A stretch of DNA of 64,000 bases from UBA1924 sp963976625 (GTDB taxonomy: Bacteria; Planctomycetota; Phycisphaerae; Phycisphaerales; UBA1924), in contig CAXBLA010000007.1 in the NCBI GenBank assembly GCA_963976625.1, positions 1 to 64,000 of the forward strand, read 5' to 3'. A program made the position numbers and the translations under genes. This document shows, piece by piece, positions 7,734 through 15,656 of the stretch. Under the pieces are notes generated by a model that was not told the origin of the DNA, did not search any database, and worked only from the letters and a program-made list of their open reading frames with translations. How positions within the stretch are numbered: position 1 is the first letter of the stretch; the number at the start of each line of letters is the position of its first letter.

Positions 7734-9395
7734 ATGACCAAAAAACAACACCTGACCGCGCCCGATCCGAGCGAGACCCGCTTCCCCAAGGGTGTCCCCT
7801 ACATCATCGGCAACGAGCTGGCCGAACGATTCAGCTTCTATGGGATGAAGGGCATCTTGGTCATCTTTATGACCAGCTACCTGCTCGGCCCCGATGGCGT
7901 CGCGGCCAACATGAACCGTGAAGAAGCGATGACGGTGTATCACCTGTTCACGACAAGCGCGTACTTCTTCCCGATGCTCGGGGCGCTGCTCGCGGACATC
8001 TTCTTGGGCAAGTACCGGACGATCCTCTGGCTGAGCATGCTCTATTGTGTTGGGCATGGCTTGTTGGCATTGATGGACATCGCCCCGCACACGATGGGGA
8101 TCGGGATGAAGCCGTTCTTGTTCGCGGGGCTGGCGTGTATCGCGATGGGCTCTGGAGCGATCAAGCCCTGTGTCTCGGCCCATGTGGGCGATCAGTTTGG
8201 CACGGGCAACAAGCACATGCTGACCCAGATTTTCAACTGGTTCTATTTCTCGATCAACATTGGTGCGGCCAGCTCGATGGTGCTCACCCCGATCCTGCTT
8301 GAATCCGTCGGACCATGGCTCGCCTTTGGTCTGCCGGGCGTGCTGATGCTCGTCGCAACGATTTTGTTCTGGATGGGGCGCAATGAGTTTGTGCATGTGC
8401 CTCCGGGCGGTATGGAGTTTTTCAAGGAAGTCTTCAGCAAGGACGGGCTCAAGGCGATCGTGAATCTGATCCCTCTGTTCTTGATCTTTGTGCCGGTGTT
8501 CTGGGCGATCTTCGATCAGACGGGATCATCATGGGTCTTGCAGACCCAGCAGATGGACAGCTATATCTTTGGGTATCAGGTGCTCCCGTCGCAGGTGCAG
8601 GCGGTGAACCCGGTGCTGATCCTGATCGGGATCCCGGTGTTTACGCTGATCATCTATCCGCTCTGTGACAAGGTCTGGAAGCTGACACCGCTTCGGAAGA
8701 TCGGGGTTGGCTTTGTGATTACGGCGGGTGCCTTTGCGCTCTCGGCGATGATCGAGACCTGGATCGTGGCCAACTCGCAAGCCGTGATCACGGAGATGTG
8801 GACTGCCCTGGGCACGGATGTCACCGCAGAACTGACCATGCCGACCAAGATGGGGGACATGCTCCAGATCGCGAAGGAGCACGGATGGACAGCCGCGGAG
8901 ATCGGGCCGTTCCTGACCGAGATGCCCCATATCAGCTGGCAGATTCTTGCCTACATCATCATGACCGCTGGCGAAATCCTGGTTTCGATCGTGTGCCTTG
9001 AGTTCGCCTACACACAGAGCCCGAAGAAGATGAAGAGCTTTGTGATGGGTATCTACATGCTCGGAATTTCGATCGGCAACTTCTATGTCGCGGGTGTGAA
9101 CTTCTTCATGGAGAAGACGAAGGACGAGGCTGGGAATACGCCGCTCGATGGAGCCAACTACTTCTGGTTCTTCTCGGCGTTGATGATCGTCACCACGGTG
9201 ATCTATGTCGTCTACACCCAGTTCTACAAGGGCAAGACCTTTATCCAGGGTGAGGGCACGACTGATTGCCCATCATGTGGCTATGACATCGGGAACCTTG
9301 GGAGCACGACCTGTCCAGAGTGTGGGTATGATGTCACTGGCATGCAGTCGGTGATCGAAGCCGAAGCGCAAGCCGAGGGGACAGATCCTCGATAA
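7734..9395 (+). CDS. POT/PTR-family peptide transporter with C-terminal zinc ribbon
   Basis: A 553-residue integral membrane protein of the proton-dependent oligopeptide transporter family. The signature NELAERFSFYG lies at residues 27-37 (ExxER motif: Glu28, Glu31, Arg32). It is followed by the GKYRTI loop and about 12-14 hydrophobic helices, including GEILVSIVCLEFAYTQSPKK late in the protein. It should import di- and tripeptides with protons across the inner membrane. Unusually, the cytoplasmic C-terminus carries a zinc ribbon with Cys512, Cys515, Cys527 and Cys530 (CPSCGYDI then CPECGYDV), not part of standard POT transporters. The gene is monocistronic and ends in a strong terminator. Confidence 0.92.
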   Translation: MTKKQHLTAPDPSETRFPKGVPYIIGNELAERFSFYGMKGILVIFMTSYLLGPDGVAANMNREEAMTVYHLFTTSAYFFPMLGALLADIFLGKYRTILWLSMLYCVGHGLLALMDIAPHTMGIGMKPFLFAGLACIAMGSGAIKPCVSAHVGDQFGTGNKHMLTQIFNWFYFSINIGAASSMVLTPILLESVGPWLAFGLPGVLMLVATILFWMGRNEFVHVPPGGMEFFKEVFSKDGLKAIVNLIPLFLIFVPVFWAIFDQTGSSWVLQTQQMDSYIFGYQVLPSQVQAVNPVLILIGIPVFTLIIYPLCDKVWKLTPLRKIGVGFVITAGAFALSAMIETWIVANSQAVITEMWTALGTDVTAELTMPTKMGDMLQIAKEHGWTAAEIGPFLTEMPHISWQILAYIIMTAGEILVSIVCLEFAYTQSPKKMKSFVMGIYMLGISIGNFYVAGVNFFMEKTKDEAGNTPLDGANYFWFFSALMIVTTVIYVVYTQFYKGKTFIQGEGTTDCPSCGYDIGNLGSTTCPECGYDVTGMQSVIEAEAQAEGTDPR

Positions 9396-9415
9396 TCCGA
9401 GTTGGCTATAAAATC

Positions 9416-9447
9416 AAAGCCCCCGTGCGGATGCATGGGGGCTTTTT
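9416..9447. terminator. Bidirectional terminator between transporter and M50 gene
   Basis: AAAGCCCCCGTGC (9416-9428) pairs with GCATGGGGGCTTT (9433-9445) with one G-T wobble and a four-base loop, followed by a T-run. The A-rich flank on the left gives a T-rich tail on the minus strand as well, so it can end both the transporter and the convergent M50/rplT transcript. Confidence 0.85.
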
Positions 9448-9529
9448 CTATGGATAGGGTAAGCACTCAATAGCAGATGGACAGCGGATTCAGCTTGCGG
9501 CGGTTTGAGGCATTGATTGAAGCATTGAT

Positions 9530-10237
9530 TTAGGCATCGAGTCCGGGGAAGAAGATGCCCCAGAACAGGGCGGAGGCGGAATCGATCACGATGTCGGCCA
9601 CGGCGAACATGTAGGTGCCGATGAAGATGAAGAAGATGATAAACATGCCCAGGGCGATCCAGCGCCCGTTATCTGAGTGCATCATGCGTCGGAACGCGGG
9701 GTTGATGTCCATGAGGATGCGTCCGCCGTCGAGCGGGGGGACAGGGAGGAGGTTGAAGAGCATGAGCACGATGTTGAGCATCGCGCCCAGGTGGAAGAAG
9801 GTGGCGAGGTTCTCGGAGAGTGGGTAGCCGATGGTGACTGAGGGGATAATGAGCCCTTCGCACAGTGGCATCCAGAGCAGGAGCGCCGTCAGCGCGATGA
9901 TCGCGAGCCCAAGGTTGGTCAGCGGGCCGGCGAGGGCGACGATCGCGTCGGCGTACTTGCCGCGCAGGCGGCTGGGGTTGACGGGCATGGCGCCCCAGGC
10001 GATCCCGATGACCACGAACATGAGCAGGGAGTACGGGCCCATGTGGACCAGCGGGTTCCAGGTCATGTGCCCGGCGAGCCTTGGGGTGTCGTCGCCGAGC
10101 TTGATGGCAACCCAGCCGTGGGCGAGTTCGTGGAGGCAGATCGAGAAGATCACCCAGACCGCCCAAGAAACAACCCACACTTGGCCGTTGATGCTGGGGT
10201 TACTCAGAATATCTGATATCCACCATCCACCACCCAT
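9530..10237 (-). CDS. M50-family membrane metalloprotease (site-2 protease type)
   Basis: A 235-residue polytopic protein. The zinc motif HELAH is at residues 36-40 within a hydrophobic helix, and the second ligand motif NLLPVPPLDGG is at 162-172 (Asp170). These define the M50 peptidases, which cut substrates inside the membrane. The compact form without a PDZ domain matches the bacterial S2P-like M50B group. AAAGGAG precedes the ATG. It lies 58 bases downstream of rplT and is probably cotranscribed with rpmI-rplT, unless the C-rich gap holds a promoter. The substrate is unknown; anti-sigma factors nearby would be plausible targets, but only by proximity. Confidence 0.88.
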   Translation of the reverse strand: MGGGWWISDILSNPSINGQVWVVSWAVWVIFSICLHELAHGWVAIKLGDDTPRLAGHMTWNPLVHMGPYSLLMFVVIGIAWGAMPVNPSRLRGKYADAIVALAGPLTNLGLAIIALTALLLWMPLCEGLIIPSVTIGYPLSENLATFFHLGAMLNIVLMLFNLLPVPPLDGGRILMDINPAFRRMMHSDNGRWIALGMFIIFFIFIGTYMFAVADIVIDSASALFWGIFFPGLDA

Positions 10238-10295
10238 GTGTGGGCTCCTTTGAGCAATAAGTTATTTGCAGAAGCTGCCCGAGGACAGCCAAAAG

Positions 10296-10670
10296 TTAGG
10301 CCTTCGCGGGCACAGCCGAGGAAGCTGCAACAGCCTGCTCAACGAGCTTGTCGAAGAGCTTTGGATCCTCGATAGCGATCTGCGAGAGCATCTTGCGGTT
10401 GAGGTTGTTGCCACTGAGCTTGAGCCCGTTGATGAACAGCGAGTAGCGTGTTCCACGCATGCGGCAAGCCGCGGTGATGCGGGTGATCCAGAGCTTGCGC
10501 ATCTCACGCTTGAGCGCACGGCGGTCACGGAATGCGTAGCACCCTGCGCGACGGACGGCGATCTTGGCTTGGTACTTGTGACGGCTCTTTGAACCGAAGT
10601 AGCCTCTTGCCTGACGGAGAATTTTTTTACGGGCTTTGGTGCGTGCTGCACCTTTACGGACGCGTGGCAT
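10296..10670 (-). CDS. rplT: 50S ribosomal protein L20
   Basis: A 124-residue basic protein with the L20 start MPRVRKGAARTKARKKIL and the conserved core WITRITAACRMRGTRYSLFI and KLSGNNLNRKMLS. It is slightly longer than the usual 117-119 residues because of an alanine-rich end. L20 binds 23S rRNA early in large-subunit assembly and in other bacteria represses its own operon. It follows rpmI after a 119-base gap containing a perfect hairpin, as in the usual rpmI-rplT order. Confidence 0.98.
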   Translation of the reverse strand: MPRVRKGAARTKARKKILRQARGYFGSKSRHKYQAKIAVRRAGCYAFRDRRALKREMRKLWITRITAACRMRGTRYSLFINGLKLSGNNLNRKMLSQIAIEDPKLFDKLVEQAVAASSAVPAKA

Positions 10671-10747
10671 GTTTCATGCTCCAAGTTTGTCTGACGGAGA
10701 TGGGATCGAACCCATTCTTGAACCCGGCAGACGGGGATGGTTGACCC

Positions 10748-10769
10748 GAATCAGCAACGGTGCTGATTC
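10748..10769 (-). promoter_or_regulatory. Perfect hairpin between rpmI and rplT
   Basis: GAATCAGCA (10748-10756) and TGCTGATTC (10761-10769) make a nine-base-pair stem with a four-base loop in the transcribed rpmI-rplT spacer, 78 bases before the rplT start. No T-run follows on the minus strand, so it is not a classical terminator. It could be a processing site or part of an L20 autoregulatory structure. The role is inferred; the stem itself is certain. Confidence 0.4.
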
Positions 10770-10789
10770 GATTTGTTGTGTAAAGCGAT

Positions 10790-11089
10790 TTAGCTCTCGG
10801 CTGCAGCGGCGGCCTTGGCGGCACGCATCTCGCGTTTCTGCTCTGGCGACGGGTTGCGACGCAGTGAGGCGCGTGCTTGGTTGCGTCCACGCAGGCGGCG
10901 GAAGAGCAGCTTCTCGAAGCGCTTGGCTTCGGAGGCCACTACATGGCGGTCCTTGCGGAGCTGACGCAGGCGCTTGGCGGTCTTGCGTGAGGAGAGATGC
11001 TTGTGGTATGCAGCGCGGTGGCGGACCTTGCCGCTCTTGGAGATACGCACGCGCTTGGACAGACCTTTATGACTTTTATTCTTTGGCAT
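10790..11089 (-). CDS. rpmI: 50S ribosomal protein L35 with extended C-terminus
   Basis: A 99-residue protein starting MPKNKSHKGLSKRVRISKSG at 11089, with GGAG upstream. The K/R-rich L35 core (HKHLSSRKTAKRLRQLRK) is clear. L35 is normally about 65 residues; here roughly 35 extra residues follow (RLRGRNQARASLRRNPSPEQ and an alanine-rich end). L35 is a component of the large ribosomal subunit. The usual neighbour infC is not upstream; instead the putative anti-sigma gene lies 192 bases away. Confidence 0.95.
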   Translation of the reverse strand: MPKNKSHKGLSKRVRISKSGKVRHRAAYHKHLSSRKTAKRLRQLRKDRHVVASEAKRFEKLLFRRLRGRNQARASLRRNPSPEQKREMRAAKAAAAAES

Positions 11090-11132
11090 CGCACTCGCTC
11101 CGGGCGGTTGATGGTTGAAATCGATCGATCGT

Positions 11133-11156
11133 GGGCCTGCATCCATTGCAGGGCCC
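11133..11156 (-). promoter_or_regulatory. Leader hairpin upstream of rpmI
   Basis: GGGCCTGCA (11133-11141) pairs with TGCAGGGCCC (11147-11156) with one bulged base, in the presumed rpmI leader about 45 bases before the start codon. Ribosomal protein operons of this type are often controlled by L20 binding to the leader, so this is a candidate site. It could equally be incidental. Confidence 0.3.
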
Positions 11157-11281
11157 GGTGTATACAGGAGGGAAGGATAGGCACCGTGTGGGGGATCGAC
11201 CAGCCCGAAACTGGGCTTGGATGATAATCTGATCGGTTTTTGGACAGCCTGGCTGCTCTTTATCTCTCAATCGGCCTGCTT

Positions 11282-12568
11282 TTATGGGCCGACGAAGGCA
11301 TCGGTCGGGCCTTCGGGGAGCTCGGAGCCCTTGATCAGCCCGATCTTGGAGCGGGCGGTGTGGATCACCTGCTCGATTTGTCGGGGCAGCCAGATGTTGT
11401 CCTGGTCGTTGATGACGGGGGAGGTGGTCCACTGGGTAGCGCCGTCGAGCATGAGCATGTGCTGGCCGCTGGCGTTGTGATTTGGGGAGTTGGCCTCAGG
11501 TATGACGGGCTTGCCCTCGCTGATCCGCAGGACGACCGGCGAGCGATCCGCGAGGAGCACCACGCGCACGGGCTGGCCGGCGGCCGTAGCCTTCATTCCC
11601 CCGGGGGGCATGATGCGGTAGGAGTAGGAAATTTCTTTGATCGAATTCCAATCCCAAGCGTCTGGATCGGGCTCGCCGGTGAGGGCGTTGGGGTTCGATG
11701 GGCAGGCCAGATCATCGAGGTTCGCGTTCTTGGTGCGGACGAGGGTGAAGAGGTTCGAGGAGTTCGAGCGTTCGGGGGTTGACCCGACATCCATCCATGT
11801 TGAAGAGCCGGTTGAAGACCCGGAGGAAGATCCGAACCCGGCGGTGGCCATCGGGAGCATGTCGCGGTTGGCCCCGGCGTAGAGCCCGAAGGCGTTGGCG
11901 TTGGCGTGCATGTTATCGAGGCACACGGCTTTCTGGGCGTTCGAGCGGACGGCGGAGAGGATCGGCATGGTGATCGAGCCGACAATCAGCAGCATGGCCG
12001 CCAGGGAGATCAGATCGGACCATCGCCCGGTGAAGGTTCCTCGCCCGGCGCCGGCAAACTCGAAATTGGACTCCTCGGCGTCTATGTGGCTCTGAATGGT
12101 ACCCAGCGTCCGATTTACGAGGTCCTCGCTGGAACCTGTCGAGCTTGCTGTTGAACCGGTGAGCGTTTGGCCGAGTTGTTCGCACTTGGCGGCTCGTTCT
12201 TGGAGGTCTGCGTCGATGCCATCAAGGGTGTAGCCGTGCTCGATGTATTGGTCGAGTGCACGCTGGTCGGCCTGGGAGAGTTCAGGCGTTTGGCTTGCGG
12301 TGTCATCGGCGGCTTCGAGCCTGGATGCGAGCACCTGGATCAGGCTGATCCGTGAGGACTTCTGGAGCTCGGACGCGACGGGGGCATCGAGGAGGTTAAG
12401 CAGGTTGAGCACGGCGTCGTCGCGATCGGTCTCGGCGGCGAAGGCTTCGGGGGCATCGCCGAAGATCCGGTCGAGCACAGCTTGGTCTTCTTTAGAAAGC
12501 TCTGGCTTGGAGAGTTCTGGCCCGTTGTTCTGATTGTCTTTACTGGGGCTTTGATCTTGCTGAGACAT
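11282..12568 (-). CDS. Putative anti-sigma factor with prepilin-like (DUF1559-like) ectodomain
   Basis: A 428-residue protein starting MSQQDQSPSK at 12568 (GAGGAT six bases upstream). The first ~180 residues are cytoplasmic, acidic and helical, with two similar units (DQAVLDRIFGDA and DQRALDQYIEHG). A membrane helix spans about 184-206. The outer part starts AVRSNAQKAVCLDNMHANAN and continues with an AGANRDMLP segment. This is the pattern that follows the hydrophobic helix in planctomycete pseudopilins, as is the late HNASGQHMLMLDGATQW (H...G...DG). It lies 66 bases after an ECF sigma gene on the same strand, the classical position of a cognate anti-sigma factor. No HxxxCxxC zinc motif is present. 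The anti-sigma role is inferred from position and topology. Confidence 0.65.
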   Translation of the reverse strand: MSQQDQSPSKDNQNNGPELSKPELSKEDQAVLDRIFGDAPEAFAAETDRDDAVLNLLNLLDAPVASELQKSSRISLIQVLASRLEAADDTASQTPELSQADQRALDQYIEHGYTLDGIDADLQERAAKCEQLGQTLTGSTASSTGSSEDLVNRTLGTIQSHIDAEESNFEFAGAGRGTFTGRWSDLISLAAMLLIVGSITMPILSAVRSNAQKAVCLDNMHANANAFGLYAGANRDMLPMATAGFGSSSGSSTGSSTWMDVGSTPERSNSSNLFTLVRTKNANLDDLACPSNPNALTGEPDPDAWDWNSIKEISYSYRIMPPGGMKATAAGQPVRVVLLADRSPVVLRISEGKPVIPEANSPNHNASGQHMLMLDGATQWTTSPVINDQDNIWLPRQIEQVIHTARSKIGLIKGSELPEGPTDAFVGP

Positions 12569-12634
12569 GAACGATCCTCTGTACTTCAACATGTGTCTTT
12601 CAACACGGGTGTTCGATCAACGGGTTTGACTGCT

Positions 12635-13234
12635 CTACGGCTTTTCTTTCGCGACGGCTTGCCAGCTGCGGGCGAAGGCGGCCACCGCGGAGTGCATTCT
12701 TGATTTGACGGTCCCCAAAGGGATCCCCAGGTCCTCGGCGATCTGGGCGTAGCTTAATCTCTGGAAATACGCGAGCAGGAGTACCTCACGAAGTGCGGGC
12801 CCGAGCTGATCGAGTGCTTGTTGCACCTGCTCATCTCGGAGCGCCAGGTCCATGGCCGCGTCGGGAGGGGGGACATCCACCTCCAAGAGATCGACAAACG
12901 ACGCGCCGGATTCTGACTTACGGATGGGGGCCGAGAGTTCGACCGTCTTCCGTCGCTTCTTCTTACGCAATAGGTCCCGTGCTTTGTTCGCGGCAATTGT
13001 AAAAAGCCACGGTCTAAATCGTCTTGAGGTGTCAAAGGTGGCGGCGGAGATGTGAACCTGGAGAAAGGTTTCCTGAAAAACATCCTCGGCGGCGGCCCGG
13101 TCCCCGAGCATCCGGGTCAGGAATCGGAGCAGATCATCGTGGTAGCGTTCGATGAGCTCCCGATAAGCATCGCGATTGTCGGCTCTGAGGGCCTCAAAGA
13201 CCTGTTCATCGGTTGAAGATTGCCATTGGCTCAC
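12635..13234 (-). CDS. ECF-type RNA polymerase sigma factor
   Basis: A 199-residue sigma-70 family protein. Region 2 includes RYHDDLLRFLTRMLGDRAAA and EDVFQETFLQVH, then FRPWLFTIAANKARDLLRKK. Region 4 is VLLLAYFQRLSYAQIAEDLG followed by GTVKSRMHSAVAAF. This is the two-domain layout of extracytoplasmic-function sigma factors. The start is GTG at 13234 with AGGGGC upstream. The downstream gene encodes a membrane protein with a cytoplasmic N-terminus, which probably holds this sigma inactive until an envelope signal arrives. A second ECF gene diverges 249 bases away. Confidence 0.93.
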   Translation of the reverse strand: MSQWQSSTDEQVFEALRADNRDAYRELIERYHDDLLRFLTRMLGDRAAAEDVFQETFLQVHISAATFDTSRRFRPWLFTIAANKARDLLRKKKRRKTVELSAPIRKSESGASFVDLLEVDVPPPDAAMDLALRDEQVQQALDQLGPALREVLLLAYFQRLSYAQIAEDLGIPLGTVKSRMHSAVAAFARSWQAVAKEKP

Positions 13235-13483
13235 GGATGCCCCTCTGGGTCTTTGGGTGAAAACGACGCTGTTGACTGCTCTAGGGTACTTTATAACGCG
13301 AAGTTCGCACGGATATGCGAGAATGCTATTGGTTTATCGGCTTGATGAGGTCCAGACGCCGATAAGCGGTGAGATCGGCTCGTTGCTCTCTGAAAACAAA
13401 TCCGGACCCAGTCAGGCGAAAATATGCCCGATCGGGTGTTGGAATGGGCAATAATTGGTCGGAATGTGCGTTGAGCAGGCAGG

Positions 13484-14155
13484 ATGGTACCGGCATTGAG
13501 TTATTCGAATCGACCCAGCGAAGAGCCTGACGAGCTGAGCGGCCTTGTTGCCTCGGCATCGGAGGGCGATGAGTCTGCGTGGGTTCGGCTGGTGGATCTG
13601 TATAGCCGGCGAGTTTTTGCGATGGCTCAGAGCCGATTGCACGATGCAGAGCTGGCCGAGGAGATCACACAATCGGTGTTCGTGACCATCGCGACCAAGC
13701 TCAATGGGTCTGGACCGGGCGGCTCAGGGTACACCGAGCAGAACCGGTTCGAGCCTTGGTTGTTTCGGATCACGATGAACCGGGTGCGGGACTACTGCCG
13801 AAAGAGGTCCCGCCATGCCCGCCCGATGGCGCCCGAGCACTTCGCGAGCGTCGAGGGGGCTCAACAGGACGATCTAAACGATCGCGACGAACAACAGAGT
13901 CAGTTGAGTTCGCTGCGGAATGCAATGGACCAGCTGACTGACACAGACCGGGAGATCATCGAGCTCCGCCACCACGGGCAGATGAGCTTCAAGCAGATCG
14001 CCGAGATGACCGGGGTGCCGATCGGAACATTGCTCGCCAGGCACCATCGGGCACTCAAGAAACTCCGAGGCTGCATCGAGCCCGAACAAGACAGCAAACA
14101 AGACACCAAGCAGATCGACCATCCAAAGCAAGACCAATCAGAGGCCAAGCCATGA
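13484..14155 (+). CDS. ECF-type RNA polymerase sigma factor
   Basis: A 223-residue sigma-70 family protein. Region 2 contains AWVRLVDLYSRRVFAMAQSR and ELAEEITQSVFVTIATKL, then FEPWLFRITMNRVRDYCRKR. Region 4 contains LTDTDREIIELRHHGQMSF and the recognition helix PIGTLLARHHRALKKLRG. A charged Q/D/K-rich tail of about 25 residues follows. The ATG at 13484 has only a close AGG-type ribosome site. The stop overlaps the start of the next gene (ATGA), coupling it to its probable anti-sigma factor. It belongs to a different branch from the sigma factor encoded divergently, judging by little shared sequence outside the core motifs. Confidence 0.92.
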   Translation: MVPALSYSNRPSEEPDELSGLVASASEGDESAWVRLVDLYSRRVFAMAQSRLHDAELAEEITQSVFVTIATKLNGSGPGGSGYTEQNRFEPWLFRITMNRVRDYCRKRSRHARPMAPEHFASVEGAQQDDLNDRDEQQSQLSSLRNAMDQLTDTDREIIELRHHGQMSFKQIAEMTGVPIGTLLARHHRALKKLRGCIEPEQDSKQDTKQIDHPKQDQSEAKP

Positions 14156-14700
14156 ACAACAACTCCAACAACGAACACAACAAGCTGCATCTCTCAGATG
14201 ATGCTGAGATTGCTCAGACAGAGACATTGCTTGATCTGCTTGCCCAGCAGGACCGATCGGCGGCTGATACCGGGCTCGAGGCTCGGGTGCTTGAGTCGGT
14301 GAGCAAGGCGATCGCCCCGCCGCCGTTGTCGATTGCTTCGTCTGATGTACCTGCGGCTACACCTGCAGCTCCATCCGCGTCACCTTCCAAGGCGTGGTCG
14401 TTGCGGTATGCCGCGGCGGCGATGCTGGCGATGGGCGCGACGGTCACACTTCTCGCGACCCAGCCATGGAGCACAAACAACACGATCAATCAAGGGGGCG
14501 ACATCGCGTTGGCCTCGTTCGAGCAGGACCTTGACGCGTTCTTTGCCCTCGAAGAACTCGAAGACGGCAACCTGTCCGAGGCGGTCACCGAGTGGGAGAT
14601 CTGGGCCCAGACGGTGGACACGGAGATCGACACGAGCCTGAGTGGCATTGGGTTGACTGATTTCCAATGGATCGATGATGGCGAGGATGGAGCACTTTGA
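14152..14700 (+). CDS. Putative anti-sigma factor (single-pass membrane protein)
   Basis: A 182-residue protein overlapping the sigma gene by ATGA. The N-terminal ~80 residues are cytoplasmic (LLDLLAQQDRSAADTGLEAR resembles the short helix region of planctomycete anti-sigma proteins). One membrane helix lies at about 86-103, and an acidic outer domain of about 75 residues follows. There is no zinc-binding HxxxCxxC motif. The role is inferred from coupling and topology. Its stop overlaps the next start (TGATG), so the three genes form one unit. Confidence 0.7.
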   Translation: MNNNSNNEHNKLHLSDDAEIAQTETLLDLLAQQDRSAADTGLEARVLESVSKAIAPPPLSIASSDVPAATPAAPSASPSKAWSLRYAAAAMLAMGATVTLLATQPWSTNNTINQGGDIALASFEQDLDAFFALEELEDGNLSEAVTEWEIWAQTVDTEIDTSLSGIGLTDFQWIDDGEDGAL

Positions 14701-15656
14701 TGACACGATTGAACGCACCAACACACAGCACCCGCATTCTTTGTCGGCTCAGCGCCGGCGTGCTGGCTTTGGCCATGGTCGCCGGGCTGGCGATGGGTGA
14801 GCCGCCGGCACGCGGGGATCGTCCGGACGGGGCTTCCAATCAGGCCCAGCAAGAACACCCGCAGCGTCCGCCGAGGGAGATGCTGGATATCAAGATCGAT
14901 CCCGACGCATTGCGCGCCCGCCTGAGCCGATCGATCGAGCGGGCCCAGGACCTGATCAAGCTGCATGAAGATGCGCTGGCCAAGCTCGACGAGGGTGCGA
15001 GCCCGACGGAGGTCCTCCAGGGCATGAAGCTCCAGGGATTCGCACGCCGATCGGTGGACGGCCAGCCTTCTACAGGTGTCGATCGTCGGAACGAGCGTGG
15101 CGAGAACCCGCGTATGGGCGCTGGTCGCCCGCCGATGTCGCCGGCCCATCGCCAGCAGCTCCTCGGCTTCCTGCGTGAGCACCTGCCGAATCTTTGGAAG
15201 AACCTCGAACCGATCGCCAAGGCGAACCCGGCGAGCGCGGATCGGTTGGTCGGGCGGATGTCGCCACAGATCGATGAGATCTTGCTGCTCAAGAAGTCCG
15301 AGCCCGAGCTGGCCCAGATCAAGATCGACGAGATGCGGTCTGGATTGGAGTTCGTCGAGGCTTCGCGTGAGTTCCGCGTGCTGATGAAGAATGAGGACGC
15401 CAGCGATGATCAGCGGGAGGCGGCGTTTGCAAAGTTGCACAAATCCGCGACCGAGCGGTTCGATGTTCAGCTTCGGGCCAAGGAGTACGAGGTCGCGATG
15501 CTCGAGACCCGGCTCAACGAGCTCAAGGAGTCGATCAACACGATCGAGCACCGGCGCGAGACCGAGGTCGAGAACATGATGCTCGCGGCCAAGACTTCAC
15601 CACGCAAGAGCGCTGATCGCGAGAATCCCAAAGAGAAAGAATCAGGAGACGATTGA
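14700..15656 (+). CDS. Exported helical protein, probably periplasmic (Spy/CpxP-like layout)
   Basis: A 318-residue protein. ATG at 14700 overlaps the preceding stop, with GGAG upstream. Residues 1-33 form a signal peptide (LSAGVLALAMVAGLAMG). The rest is charged and mostly helical, with a proline/arginine-rich linker near 36-62 and a long coiled-coil-like part (EVAMLETRLNELKESINTIE). Downstream of a sigma/anti-sigma pair, such helical periplasmic proteins often sense envelope damage, as in CpxP or heavy-metal sensors. No homologue is recognised with certainty. The C-terminus overlaps the convergent tRNA-binding gene by 15 bases. Confidence 0.75.
   Translation: MTRLNAPTHSTRILCRLSAGVLALAMVAGLAMGEPPARGDRPDGASNQAQQEHPQRPPREMLDIKIDPDALRARLSRSIERAQDLIKLHEDALAKLDEGASPTEVLQGMKLQGFARRSVDGQPSTGVDRRNERGENPRMGAGRPPMSPAHRQQLLGFLREHLPNLWKNLEPIAKANPASADRLVGRMSPQIDEILLLKKSEPELAQIKIDEMRSGLEFVEASREFRVLMKNEDASDDQREAAFAKLHKSATERFDVQLRAKEYEVAMLETRLNELKESINTIEHRRETEVENMMLAAKTSPRKSADRENPKEKESGDD

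Noticed and set aside
10698..10722. tRNA-like T-arm sequence (GATGGGATCGAACCCATT) after rplT start
   Set aside because: The loop is six bases rather than seven, and no matching acceptor, D-arm or anticodon arm is found within 80 bases on either strand.
13272..13296. Promoter TTGACT...TATAAC between the two ECF genes
   Set aside because: Good hexamers but only 14 bases apart, too short for sigma-70; not reported as a promoter.
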